Assembly (NCBI RefSeq): GCF_036669915.1
Contig: NC_089314.1
Span: 10,769,665 to 10,833,664 of the forward strand
DNA length: 64,000 nucleotides
Origin: Pocillopora verrucosa
Lineage: Eukaryota; Cnidaria; Anthozoa; Scleractinia; Pocilloporidae
Direction of reading: 5' to 3'
Part shown: positions 48,984 to 60,500 of the stretch, in pieces
Numbering within the stretch: position 1 is the stretch's first letter
Layout: each line of letters starts with the position of its first letter
Translations under genes and position numbers: made by a program
The notes under the pieces: generated by a model
The model's database searches: none
Told to the model about the DNA's origin: nothing
What the model saw: only the letters and a program-made list of their open reading frames with translations

Positions 48984-50275
48984 TAAAGTTAAGTGTTAGT
49001 CAAGATTTAACATCTGTTTCTTGAAACAGATAAAATAAATTGTCATCATGGACAGGTTCTGTGGAGCCAGCATCTTCAAGAGATAATAATTATCAGTAAT
49101 TATCAATAAAAGTAAACAATCTGGGCCCAGTTGATTGAAGGCCAATAAGTGTAAACCTAAGGTAACTATTGATCTGGGTTTCTTTATTCCTTTGTGCAAA
49201 AGGCTCTAAGGACAATTTTCTCTGTTCTTTTCAGAGCATCCAACCATCACAAACAAAAAGAATTGTGCTTGCTTTTCAGGTTTTCAGATCTGAAATCAGA
49301 TTTCACACTTATCTTGGGTTATTTTAATTTGGCTTTAAACAATGCAGCCCAGGAATAATATGAAAAACTAAAAAATTCAAAAGTCAAGGGCCAAGCAAAG
49401 AAAAAATCCTAAAAGCAAAGTGGCTCAGAGTTGGTCACACTTTGAGTCCAAAGGTACTCAGATGGAGTTCTCAAGGCAAAAGATTGATTAGCTACTGAAA
49501 AAGGTTCTTTTTAACAATGTTGATCTTAAATTAAGGCACAGTAATTAAGTTAAGCTACGTTGATCATTCTTAGATCTTTTTCTAACTGATGAACCAATCA
49601 ATGAAATAAAGACTCTTTACAGTGGCCAATATACATTATCAACACTACTGATGAAACTAAATAATCCAGTGATTAAATAGTTATCAAATTCCTAAATATA
49701 AAATCACTGTCAAACTTTTGCTTTGCACAAAACAGTCACACCAGAGTTAAAACATTCGTTTTTATTTGTTTGATCAGGAAGCCTATCGTGCAAAAGAAGG
49801 CATATGTTTAAATTAATGCAGGCAAGATTAATTTTGGTCTAGAGCCAGGTTTTGAGACCACACTTTTCCATATCTTGACCCACCCAGAATTGATGATCGA
49901 TGAAATCACATAGGTGCATGGTTGCTGACATAGGAATTAATTTGTGAGCGCAAGAGAAGGCAATCAATCATGCAAGTATTTCTAAATGTATAGCACATGA
50001 AAAATATTTCTACAATTATCTCACAGCTTAAAGGTTGCAAAACCTGGTACTAAAAAGGGGAAAGATTTCTGCAGACCATTGTAAAAACCACAGTATCACA
50101 GGTAACCCATTGTTTGTGGCGTTGTTTTCTTTATACAAGAACTGTATGCATAGTAAAATATGAGGCTGTGCAGAAATCTTGCCCTTGAGAGAAAAAATTA
50201 AAATTTCTGATCAGCTGGAAATTCGTCAGCTAACATGACAACACAGCTTAAGCATTTTATTAATTATTACAGTGT

Positions 50276-51124
50276 TCACTCTTCAATCGGGGTAGCCCTG
50301 AAGACTTCCAAAACAAACGGTCGAATAAAATGTCTTTGCTTTTCCAGTTCGCTACGAAGTTTCTTCAGATCTGAAGGGATATTTTCCACTCTCCCTGATA
50401 AAAGCATTCCTTGCTTGGCAGTCATGCTTTCTTGAAATTTTTTAATCTTCACTGGTACCCTTGTTATGATATGAAGACCAAAGTATTTTCCTTTCACACT
50501 ACGCCATGATTTCAGAAGTACAATTTTTGCCAAAGGCACTTTTTCGTCGCCTACCATTGTTGACGTCGTTATGTTTAAATCTACGATCTGGCTGAACTTG
50601 ACGCGAAGTGAAACTCGAGGAGTAAAAAAGGTTAAGGCGTAAGATGATGGAATTTTTGATTTATTCAAGCAAACTTCTTCACAAGCTTGCTGGAGAAATT
50701 CCGACGCAGTCGTTTTCAAGCTGTATTGTGTTCCGATGTTTTCGTTCTTGATTTCCAGTGGAGAGCACAAATATATTTGAAAAGTGGGAAGAAGAAGCGC
50801 CCAAAGAAACACAGGAAGCAACAGTTTTGAATACAACCTTAGCGGTTTGAAGAGATATCCTGCAATGATTGTAATCCCTATCAGCCCGATCACCGATAGA
50901 ATCTTCGAATTGTTTCCAAATACTGTACCAGCATTAGAAATAACATCACCACCGACAGCTGCAAGCCAGAATAGAGATGGCAGAACCATTAGGCAGAGAA
51001 AAGCAAAGTTCTTGTAGGATGTTTTCGAATCATCGCTCGATCCGCCATCTTTAGATTTGTTAGTCCGTTTTTCTCCCGGATTTCCACCTTTTTTCTCTCC
51101 CATTTTTGCCAGGAAGATTCTCAA
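50276..51124 (-). CDS. Unrecognised protein with three predicted membrane segments
   Basis: A single-exon frame of 282 residues. A Lys/Ser/Gly-rich cytosolic-type N-terminus is followed by hydrophobic segments at about residues 41-60 (FAFLCLMVLPSLFWLAAVGG), 75-93 (LSVIGLIGITIIAGYLF) and 101-120 (LLLPVFLWALLLPTFQIYL). The remaining 160 residues are a soluble domain with one Cys pair (ACEEVC) and a Lys/Arg-rich end. A second Met, seven codons in (51103, MGEKKGG), may be the true start. No family is recognised. It is divergently arranged with NCAPD3, 434 bp between start codons, so the two probably share a promoter. Length, single-frame continuity and hydrophobic pattern make a real gene likely; function is unknown. 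Confidence 0.75.
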   Translation of the reverse strand: MRIFLAKMGEKKGGNPGEKRTNKSKDGGSSDDSKTSYKNFAFLCLMVLPSLFWLAAVGGDVISNAGTVFGNNSKILSVIGLIGITIIAGYLFKPLRLYSKLLLPVFLWALLLPTFQIYLCSPLEIKNENIGTQYSLKTTASEFLQQACEEVCLNKSKIPSSYALTFFTPRVSLRVKFSQIVDLNITTSTMVGDEKVPLAKIVLLKSWRSVKGKYFGLHIITRVPVKIKKFQESMTAKQGMLLSGRVENIPSDLKKLRSELEKQRHFIRPFVLEVFRATPIEE

Positions 51125-51558
51125 TACTAAGACTCTACTGCCAGTTCAAAAAGGACGGGTGATGAACTTTCTTCCTTTTGAAATTCAAGAAATTTCTTGA
51201 TATGGACCACTCTCAGCTGATGAGTGTTTGTTCCCATGTGAAATTTAACGTGGCAACTGAACGATAATGTTTTCAGTAGGGGAGGTAGAGTAGACTTAAA
51301 TTTTCATAAATTTCGTATTGTAGTCTTTGATTGTGTCATATTTCACTTATTTAAACAGAGAAATGGATTAAGTTAGGAAGAACTGTTCAAGAAGATAATT
51401 ACTAGGGATGTAAAAAGTTGCCAGAGGTCATTTATTTGGAAAAGCTGAAGATTACCCTCATCGTACCTTAGCAGACCCTGGAGGAGTTTGTTTTAGTTTA
51501 GCAGCGGCTGCCAAGCCAGCTACAAAAAAGGCGGGAATTTTTCAAGTTCGTTTCCAAT
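51125..51558. promoter_or_regulatory. Putative bidirectional promoter
   Basis: 434 bp separates the divergent start codons of the three-TM protein and NCAPD3. No TATA box is obvious. The role is inferred from the head-to-head layout. Confidence 0.5.
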
Positions 51559-54500
51559 ATGGCGCTTTCGAAAACAGAAAAGACAATTACTGCTTGTAGT
51601 AATCTTCAGATTTCTTCCATTTCCCGAGAATGGGCAGAAGATGCTTGGAATTCTGAATTTTGTGAGTCTCAAGGGTTTCCAGAGGTCTTGGAAAACTGCA
51701 TGATTGACCGTGGATACTTTGTACGGGAATTGAAAGAGCTGTTGTTGATTTCAAAGCAGTGGACAACTTCTGTGAGCCAAGACGCTTTAAATGAAGGTGA
51801 ACTTGCTGTAGAAGCTCTGTATTATTTTGCATCTGAGTTGGTTCATCAGTTTTCAGTGGATTCGAACGCGATCATTCCCATCGGTGCGCCAGACGCATTC
51901 CCTTTTTCAGGCTACTATTAACAACTACTTTTTAGAAATTTAAAAATACTGCTGTTCACTGCCAATGTCCAACTTAACCCTGCCAAATAACTTTTAGTTC
52001 TTTTATTTTGTACTCCTCTTTATCGGTTATTTGTGTGATAGACAGGAATAAGTTTTCATGAGCTGTTTCTAAAGAAATCCTGATTTTTTTTTCAGGCTTA
52101 TGGAAGGTTCTTTCAGACAACAATTTTTCACACAAAGTCTTGATTTCTTTGCTCCACTCATTTATTGGATCCTGTGACAAGGTGAGAGCTATTACTCAAT
52201 TGTATTAACTCCTAGAAGTGATTAACATGTAACTTCTCCCCATAATATCTGGACATCCACCAAACAGAAAATGAGAATACTCAAACTTTTCAGATAGAAG
52301 TGGTGATCTTGATCTAAACCCAAATTTTTATAAAGCAGCTAGATGAGAGAATGAACAATCATCTTGGGAGTTATATGGTTCAGGAAGTATTTTTGCCTGC
52401 TCATTAAGGATTTGATTATGTCTGATGGATGAACAAAACCAAGTGATATTTGATGATTCCATACTCCCAAGATCTGTTTTGTACATCAAAGTGCTCTCCC
52501 TTTTAGGAGACCCCACTGAAAAAAAGATTTAGAGGGGAGCAGGGCATCTAAACAGAAATTGACAAGGGTTGTGACTTGAAATGGTTCTGCCAGTGTGAGA
52601 TTTATACATACAAGTGTTACCCAGTTTTCAAACCTTACATCCACTACAAAAAGCCTTCATTTGAAATTTAATTCAAGATAAAGAGTATTAGGTGTTTGTT
52701 TCAGACGGAAGGAAATATTAGTTTGTTCACTACGTGGTACCAGAGAACACTTAAAGAAAACATTCAATGCAGCAAACAGTAAGCTGTTTGTAAACATTTA
52801 TTTCACACAATTTTTTGCGCAAACGCAGATTTGTCCTTAGACATTATTTGTTCCTTGAAGCTCACAGTTTTCCTTGAGCTTGGCTCTTGGAAAATTGTCT
52901 GCATCTTGGAACAGATAGTGTCAACAGATGAATTTCTTTGCATATTTTTGCACCAAATGGAGGCTATTGTTTATTTAGACATAACAAGTTGATTTTTGTA
53001 CTTTGTGTAGACATCAAAGGCTGGACCTAAACTGGAAAGCTGTGTGTTAGCAGCTAACATTTATGTTGTTTTGGTTCAAATACCAGGTGAGGAAAATGTT
53101 AATTATTAGAAATGAAATGGGTACCCTTAATTAATGCCTTCTTATGAATTAGACACCTCACCAAGCTGCTTTCTCTTGACTTATAGTCTTGAATCGTCAA
53201 AGATTGTGAATTGGGGAGGTGGGGGAAGGGAGGGTTGAGAGGTTACAGAGGGCTTGCCTATTATCTCAGTGGCATAGGTTTTGATGGTCTTCATTATTTC
53301 ATTTCATTAAATTTTTATGATGAGCTTGAAAGAATGGCATTATTTTTCTCCAGGGAGTGGAGCATACAAAGTTTTCCATCCTTTATTATTCCAGAAAGCT
53401 TTGGATGTGTTGCGTCTTTGGCCTCACAGAGGTAGGGAATTGTTTTGTCAAATGATAGAATGAGAAAGACAGTCAGTTTTGAGTTTTATCATTAAATGAA
53501 GAAAGTTGTTACTAAATGTTTCTTTGTAATGAACATGGCAACTGAAAAAAATATCCAAATGAATGAGGGGGTGAAGTTTCTAAAGAAACTGTGGTGGTGT
53601 GTCCATGGGAGAGTATAACAGGGTAATTAAGTATTTTCAAATGCCACTGCCACTGTACAGACTTTCAAAGCTGACATGTGCATCAGCCCTTTGTCAGATC
53701 GAAACCAGCCGTTTGCTCTGATGAAGGGCTAATGCTTGAAATGTCACCTTTGAAACTCTTTATGGCAGCCAATTTACCCTATCAACCAGTTGATAATTCT
53801 AAATTACCATTAAAAAAATCACTTTTCAGCCATAAGAAATTGAACTTCAGACCTTTGAGTTTCATGTGCCAGTGCTCTGCTGCTGTGCTTAGAGAACTTG
53901 ATAATAAGTTTGGCAAATATATGAATATAAATTTATGTATGAGATCAGATAAGTGTCTTGCATGCTACTAGAAGATCAGCTAAGTTGAGAGCTTGTGTGA
54001 ATGAATGGAACAAAGAAGATAGTAAATCATAGATTTTTGTCAAGTAAAGAACAAAAATGTCACTCAATTACTGTTTTAAAGGTGCATTGATGGTTTTCAT
54101 GTATCAGTGCTTCATTTGTTCAATACTTCATGAGTGTTATAGGGTCTTGCAACTATCATACATGAATATGTTGAAGTATCTTCATCTCCCTGTGAAGATT
54201 TGGTTATAGCATTCAAAAGTGGAGAGAAAGATCTGTGTGAAAAATCAGGTTGAAACTGATTAATCAGGAATTATATGAAAACAAATTTTACTGACCATAA
54301 ATTCTGTAGCTATCCTTCTCCTTGGTGATTTTGCATCTTTTTGGTACCATGAACAGAGACAAACAAGAGGAAGAGACAAGAAGGGGCATTAACAAAAGGT
54401 CGTAGAACAAAAGCAAGACATGGAAGAGAAGGTAGAGATAAGCAATGAGCTATATGCTTTAACCATATAGTTTTATTGTCTAGGTAAGAGTAGTCTTGAA

Positions 54501-57500
54501 AAGGACTGTTGTCAGTGGTAGTGACTGATGTTTTGACAACCATGGCAGAAGTCATCTTCATTGTTGTCCCCTAAGGATGACATCAGGCTTGATTCTGTGG
54601 GATATTGATCGAATGAAGCCTTTAAGTGCTACTGTGGTTCTTTCTTACTTTATTAACTCTGAGCTTTCGCCGTTCTATGGCATCATCAGGGATCCCTGAT
54701 GATGCAGTAGAACGGCGAATGCTTGGAGTTAATAAAGTAAGAAAGAACCACAGTAGCACTTAAAGGCTTCATTCGATCAATATCCCACATCATTACAACA
54801 TGCTACTAAAGGACACGTTCAAACGTTTAGGCTTGATTCTGATGAAGACTTTAGCGAAGGTGGTTGAAATGTCATCACTGCTACTGATAACAGTCCTTCT
54901 CAGGACTTGACTGGGATGATCAAACTTAAAAAATCTAGTGTCATTTTTGCAAGCGAGTGCTCTGTATTCTCTTTGTGATTTTACAATAGTGGATGGCTGG
55001 GAAGGGAAATAAGTTTGTACCAAGGGGGGTGAGTGACATTCATAAGGAAGGAGAGAGGTAGGGTGGGGTGGGACTATAGAAATAGTGTTCTCTAAATCTA
55101 GAGTGTTCTCTAAATCTAGAGTGTTCTCTAAATCTAGAGTGTTCTCTAAATCTAGAGTGTTCTCTAAATCTAGAGTGTTCTCTAAATCTAAATCAAACAT
55201 GGCTGGTTGAAAAAATGATGGTGAGCTTGTAAGGTTAGGCTACCATGAGCCTCCAGGAATCTATCCTAACTAATTGTCATGATCCCCTTAAAAGCCAACT
55301 GGAAGTGCAATTTTCATTTCAGAAAGTGATGGTGATTGCATGGAAGTAGATGCTGCCTCTGATGATGATGATGACGACGATGGCAGTGGCAATGAGGATA
55401 ATGAAATGAGTGGGCAGATTAACACTGAACAAGCCAAGGCTAATGTTAAATTCAAACTGTTATCATTAATGCAGGTATGTGCAAGTTTATGGTAGATCTC
55501 TATCATAAAAAATTAATTAAAGGTTGCTTATCTCTACCTTCTCTTCCATGTCTTGCTTTTGTTCTACGACCTTTTGTTAATGCCCCTTCTTGTCCAAAAT
55601 ATTAGGTGAAAAATTAAATAATTTGTTATACTTATTTTAACAGCATTGGTTATAATTATTGGAATTTTTTTTAAGTTCCCACCCCTGAGTCTTTAACTGG
55701 TAGCAAAATTCTTGTATTTTTTTTTGTTGTTCCTTTTTGTGCTGTAGGATGCAGTTGTACTATTAAACAGCTACTCCCTCAAAGATTCTGAGCAGGTTGC
55801 CCATCATGTAATTCAGTTGTTTGTGGAAACTACACGTCAGGATGTTGAAACAATTGAACAAGTTGTATTTGACTTTCCAGGGTTAGTTCCACTTCTTTTA
55901 ATCCAAAGTTCAGAACATGTACTACTTAGAAATAAAATAAAGTGTTTTCTTGATCTCAATAAGGTTTGATTGCACCTGTTTGATTGCAGGGACCAAATTT
56001 ATTCCATTAAGTCTATTGCTTCATTGGCCTACTTTGTAAGTATATTTTTGTCTTTTTGTATCAGTTACATGATAACAATCATAATTTTCAATTTTTTCAT
56101 TCATAACCAATTTAATCATAACCATTAAAATGTCCTCAAATGTGATTGGTGCATCTGCTGCTTCATTTTGTACTTACACTCTTTAAAGTTGTGATCAGAC
56201 AGTGTAATCAGACAGTTAGCTGTAATCAGTCAGTTGAAGCAGCCAGTCATAAGTCCATTCAGCTAAATCCATCTTGCAATGTTAGAAAAAGTGCATGCTT
56301 GAGTTTTTCATGTATGAGCTCCAAAAAACAAGTTTAAAAGCATGAAAAAACACTCCAGAGGGGGATATAAAATTTTTCTCAATACTTTTCAAATGTTTCT
56401 CATTTGCCTTTCACATTTACACATTACTTTCCAAGTAATTTTTTTCTCATCTAGGATCAAAGTGGGCAACCCTGAGCCCATCTTGCCCCCCCTTTCCATG
56501 TAGCCAATCAGAACACAGTATTTGCTTTATATTGCCCCCTGGGCACTGCTAGCAATATAACAATTTGCTAAGAATGGGTGAGCTCATGATTTGTGAGTGC
56601 ATGGTGGTCATTTACATCTTGTTCTTCGAAAAATGCTTTTGGACTGAGATGATAACCCTCTTCAGCAGACACATATTTGAAGTTCAACTTTTGCCTTTTT
56701 TTAAGGGTCTGAGGGTCATTTGCTCACCTCTTCATGGCGATGTTGGAACAATCACTCACACTGTAGGTCCACAGTTTTTGCTATTAACAGTTTCAATGCA
56801 CAGATCTACATGTATAAATCAATTTCTAATTATATCTTGGAAAAATAGCAGAAAAAGAAGCAAAACTCATTAAAAACTTTGCAAATCAAACATTTATTTT
56901 CAATGATTATTTTCTGACTATTGTAGGTTTTTGAACACTTAATCTCAAATGTTCTTATGGTGTTTGGTGGAGCAATTGCCAGTAATGGAACCATATCGAG
57001 AAATGTCCAGAACATCAAGGACCAAGCTGTTGCATTTATCTGGTAAATGTCAAATATATGTTCAATACATGTTACAGCTTGTTTGCATTAGAGAAGGAAT
57101 ATAAACAAGAATGGAAATCATCTGAATTAAACTTGCCGGCCTCACTTGGAGGGAAGGGGAGAATGCTCATGGAAAACTAGGGTTGGATATATTAATGTCT
57201 GTCAGCAAGGCTTTATAGTTTACTGTATGTAGCAAAGTAGATGCAAAAAACTGCAAAGTATGGTTAAACCTTGATTGTATAGACTTGTATGGACAGAGCT
57301 GAATCGCCCAGAATCATCCACTTTTTTTGCTTCACTCCTGATCAGCCAGTGGAAAATATTCACAGATGACAATCACATTTTTTGATTTTAGCGTTCAATT
57401 TGATTCATATGCTTCTTCTGTGCTTTGATATTCAGCTATTTAGCAAAGAAAGAGACCAAAGAGGTGCTGTGTTCTGTAGAAGTTCTTGTTCAAAATATCT

Positions 57501-60500
57501 TTACCAGTTGCCCTGAACGAGCAGAGTACAGAATTACCGTGGCAAAGGTAATTAGACCAGTTACAACTTAATCAGTCTGACCTGGATTTTTGAATATATT
57601 TTATCATCATTTGATGAATTTTTTCATACCTTTTTATTAGTGGAGAACCCATTATTTGACCAACAAAAATAATTTGCCCTGCACCATGCAGAAAGAAAAT
57701 TATCAATGAATTTCTTTCTTTGTCCAACTTTTCTAGTACCTGCACCCAGAAAACTGCAAGAGTTGATCTATAATTTTTTTCTTGTCTTGCAGGCAGTAGT
57801 TGATATCATGAAAATTTTACCAGTTAATCAGTATGCCAGTCTTGTAGAATGGATTAACATGTACTCCAAAAATGACAAGGTATTGGTCAGAGATTTGTAT
57901 GCAACTGATTAGCTGACATGTTGCTAACCCTCCAGATCATATCATATATTCTTGTACAGTTTCCATGTGTGACACTGTGAATCATAGCTAGGTCTCCCAC
58001 TACCCAGGAGACTTCTTACAGCTGTCTGTTTAGCCTGTGAGGAGGCTTTTGGGTTTCAACTTGCGGCCTCTTTATTGGGTGCCACTGTCTATTATGGTAT
58101 TGTAGCCAATTATGGAAAAAGTTATTGAAACTCCTAGGTATTGAAATGAAGATAATGATGATAACGATAATAATGATGATGATGATGATGATCTCAATGA
58201 TAATGACAATAATGATGACACTGATGATAACAATGATAAGGATAAAAATGAAGATAATAATTAAAAGATTAGTTGAACTTGAGAGAAGATGAGCATATTC
58301 ACTGAGAGGCAGGGAGAAATACTTAAAGGTTGAACCAACAACTTTCAAATACAGCAATATACAACCTTTTGAGGGTAAGTTAGTTTTATCAACTGGGTTG
58401 ACAACATAAATTGGCTAGTTAGTGTAAAGAGTTTTAAAGCTGACATTTCAAGCATTAGCCCTTTCATTCGCTCTGACGAAGGGGTAACGCTCAAAGTGCT
58501 GGCTTTGAAACTCTTTACTGTGGCCAATTTATGCTATCAACTCAGTTGATTATACTAAATTACCCTGTTAAACTCTCCCACTGACACAACCTCACAGTTT
58601 CTTTGGATACTATCTCAAGTATACAACCTTTTGGCCTCGCTGCCTCTGTAGTGAGGTGGACAGTTCTTTAAGAAATTGGGCCACACAGATTGTGAGTAAT
58701 GCAACAAGGATTTTCTTTTACAGATAAGTTACAGGATATTTGCTTTGGATGTGTTTTCACTTCTCCTAGTTGAACCAGAGAGGATTCTATCAGATGGTAA
58801 GGGAACATTCTGAATCCTCTACAAAGTTATTCAACAAGGAAAAATCAAAGATAATGAGATATGTGAAGTATAAGTAGCCAAAATTGCTAAGACATAATTT
58901 TTTTTAATCAGAAAATTTACAAGATGATGACAAGAAAAAACTTCTCAGCAAGAAATATCTGTTGGACATCATTATAGCCAGGTGTTCTGACAGGGCACCA
59001 ATGTGAGTGTAAATCAAGATACTTTAAATCCTTGAAAAAGTGCCAGTCCCCTCTATTAAGTACCTCCACCAAATAAACTGCAGCTTTAAGAAAAAAACTA
59101 ACTACTAATGTAGTTAGTGTGGTTGGTTAGTTTGGTTTGATCTTTACATTTGCCTGGTCAAGGATATTTGAAGTCCTTTGTTCAGTCAACAAGTCTAATG
59201 CACTCTTTCAGTTCCATCAGTTACTTCAAGATGTTTGGTGGGCCTGTCAACAAATTGAGATGAGATTGATCTTCCATCTGTCAGTTGGTCGAACATTGTA
59301 ACAGTTAACCCTTTCACTTCCAAGATCTCAATTGTAATTCTTCTTACTGCCTACCATATGATTACTGTGATGTTATATTGGAGAATCTGGTATTGGATCA
59401 ACTAATAATCCCCTAATTGTTATCTTTTTTAACTCTCATCCCTTGTTTGTTTGATCTTGTATTAATATTGTAAGGAGAAATTCTTTTTGGTCACTCTTGG
59501 GATTGAAGGGTTAAGGTGTGGTTACTAGGAAGGGGATGCTGAGCAGTGACAGGCTATCAGCAGTCTGTTAGGACTATAGCATACTCCTGGGTGGTAAGTT
59601 TAGGCCCTTAGAGCAAAGAGTCTTTCCTAAGAACTAAACCCAATGAGCTGGCTAGGGCTTCAACCTGACTCTCTCAATCATTGTTCATCTAGGAAAGATG
59701 GCATTGTCTCCCACATAATACCAAACAAATTACACTTTCACTTGTATAGCACCAAGAAACCACAACACTTTTCCTTAGGGTTTAAAGTCAAATATTCTAT
59801 CACAAGATTTTTTAAATTGATAAACTGCTACTTGTTGACAAATTTTGATGCATTTCTAAGTACAATTCATTGTTTTATTCAGGGTGCGTGCCAAAGCTCT
59901 GCAGTACTTTGCTCAGTGTGCAACATTAGAAAACAGTGCATTAGTGTTGAGAGTAAAAGAAGCAATTCATGAACCACTGGAGAGTCCAGCAGAGGGGACA
60001 CCAACATTAAACAGACAAGCAAATAGTGAGTCACTGAAAAATTCTGCTGTAGAGTCTTACATTAACATTATGTTAATTGTTTAAATTTTTTTTTTTCAGG
60101 TAAGCAAGCAGAGACTAGGAACATTGGTGTGATAATAAGGAAAAGAACACGTGATGAGAAAGTTGGAGTTCGCAAGGCTGCTCTGCAGGTTTGACTTGTC
60201 ATTATTTTGTCCAAAAAGTTACATATTAAAAGTTAATATTCTATTTACACCTAACTGCAGTAATGCTGTCAAAAAAAATGCCAAACAGGGAAAAAGCCAA
60301 AATTGAATTTTTGGTTATAATTTTATTTTTTTTAACTTATTGAATAAGTGCTTGACATTTATGAACAACATCTATTTGAAAGAATTTTTTGTGGAAATTC
60401 GGTGAAAATTGTTTAGCTGCTGTGTGGCTGCCCCTGATAAGTTTCTTCTACCACAAATCACGATGTATTATGCCTGTTTATTGATTTCTTTATCATTTTG

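Larger units (their letters stand above)
47516..50275. other. Intergenic interval between the zinc-finger and three-TM genes
   Basis: No gene is seen. It contains MITE-like elements at 48234-48441 and 48843-48983 and probably the 3' UTR of the minus-strand gene at 50276. Confidence 0.5.

Noticed and set aside
51797..51921. Extension of NCAPD3 exon 1 to the in-frame stop after GYY
   Set aside because: Exon 2 and later exons clearly continue the NCAPD3 match, and the donor at 51797 fits phase and spacing; the extension would truncate the protein.
54793..55200. 135-codon minus-strand frame with DLENTL repeats
   Set aside because: It is a translation of the 18-bp tandem repeat and has no other coding support.
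58016..58357. Ile-rich 113-codon minus-strand frame
   Set aside because: It comes from translating the GAT/AAT microsatellite.
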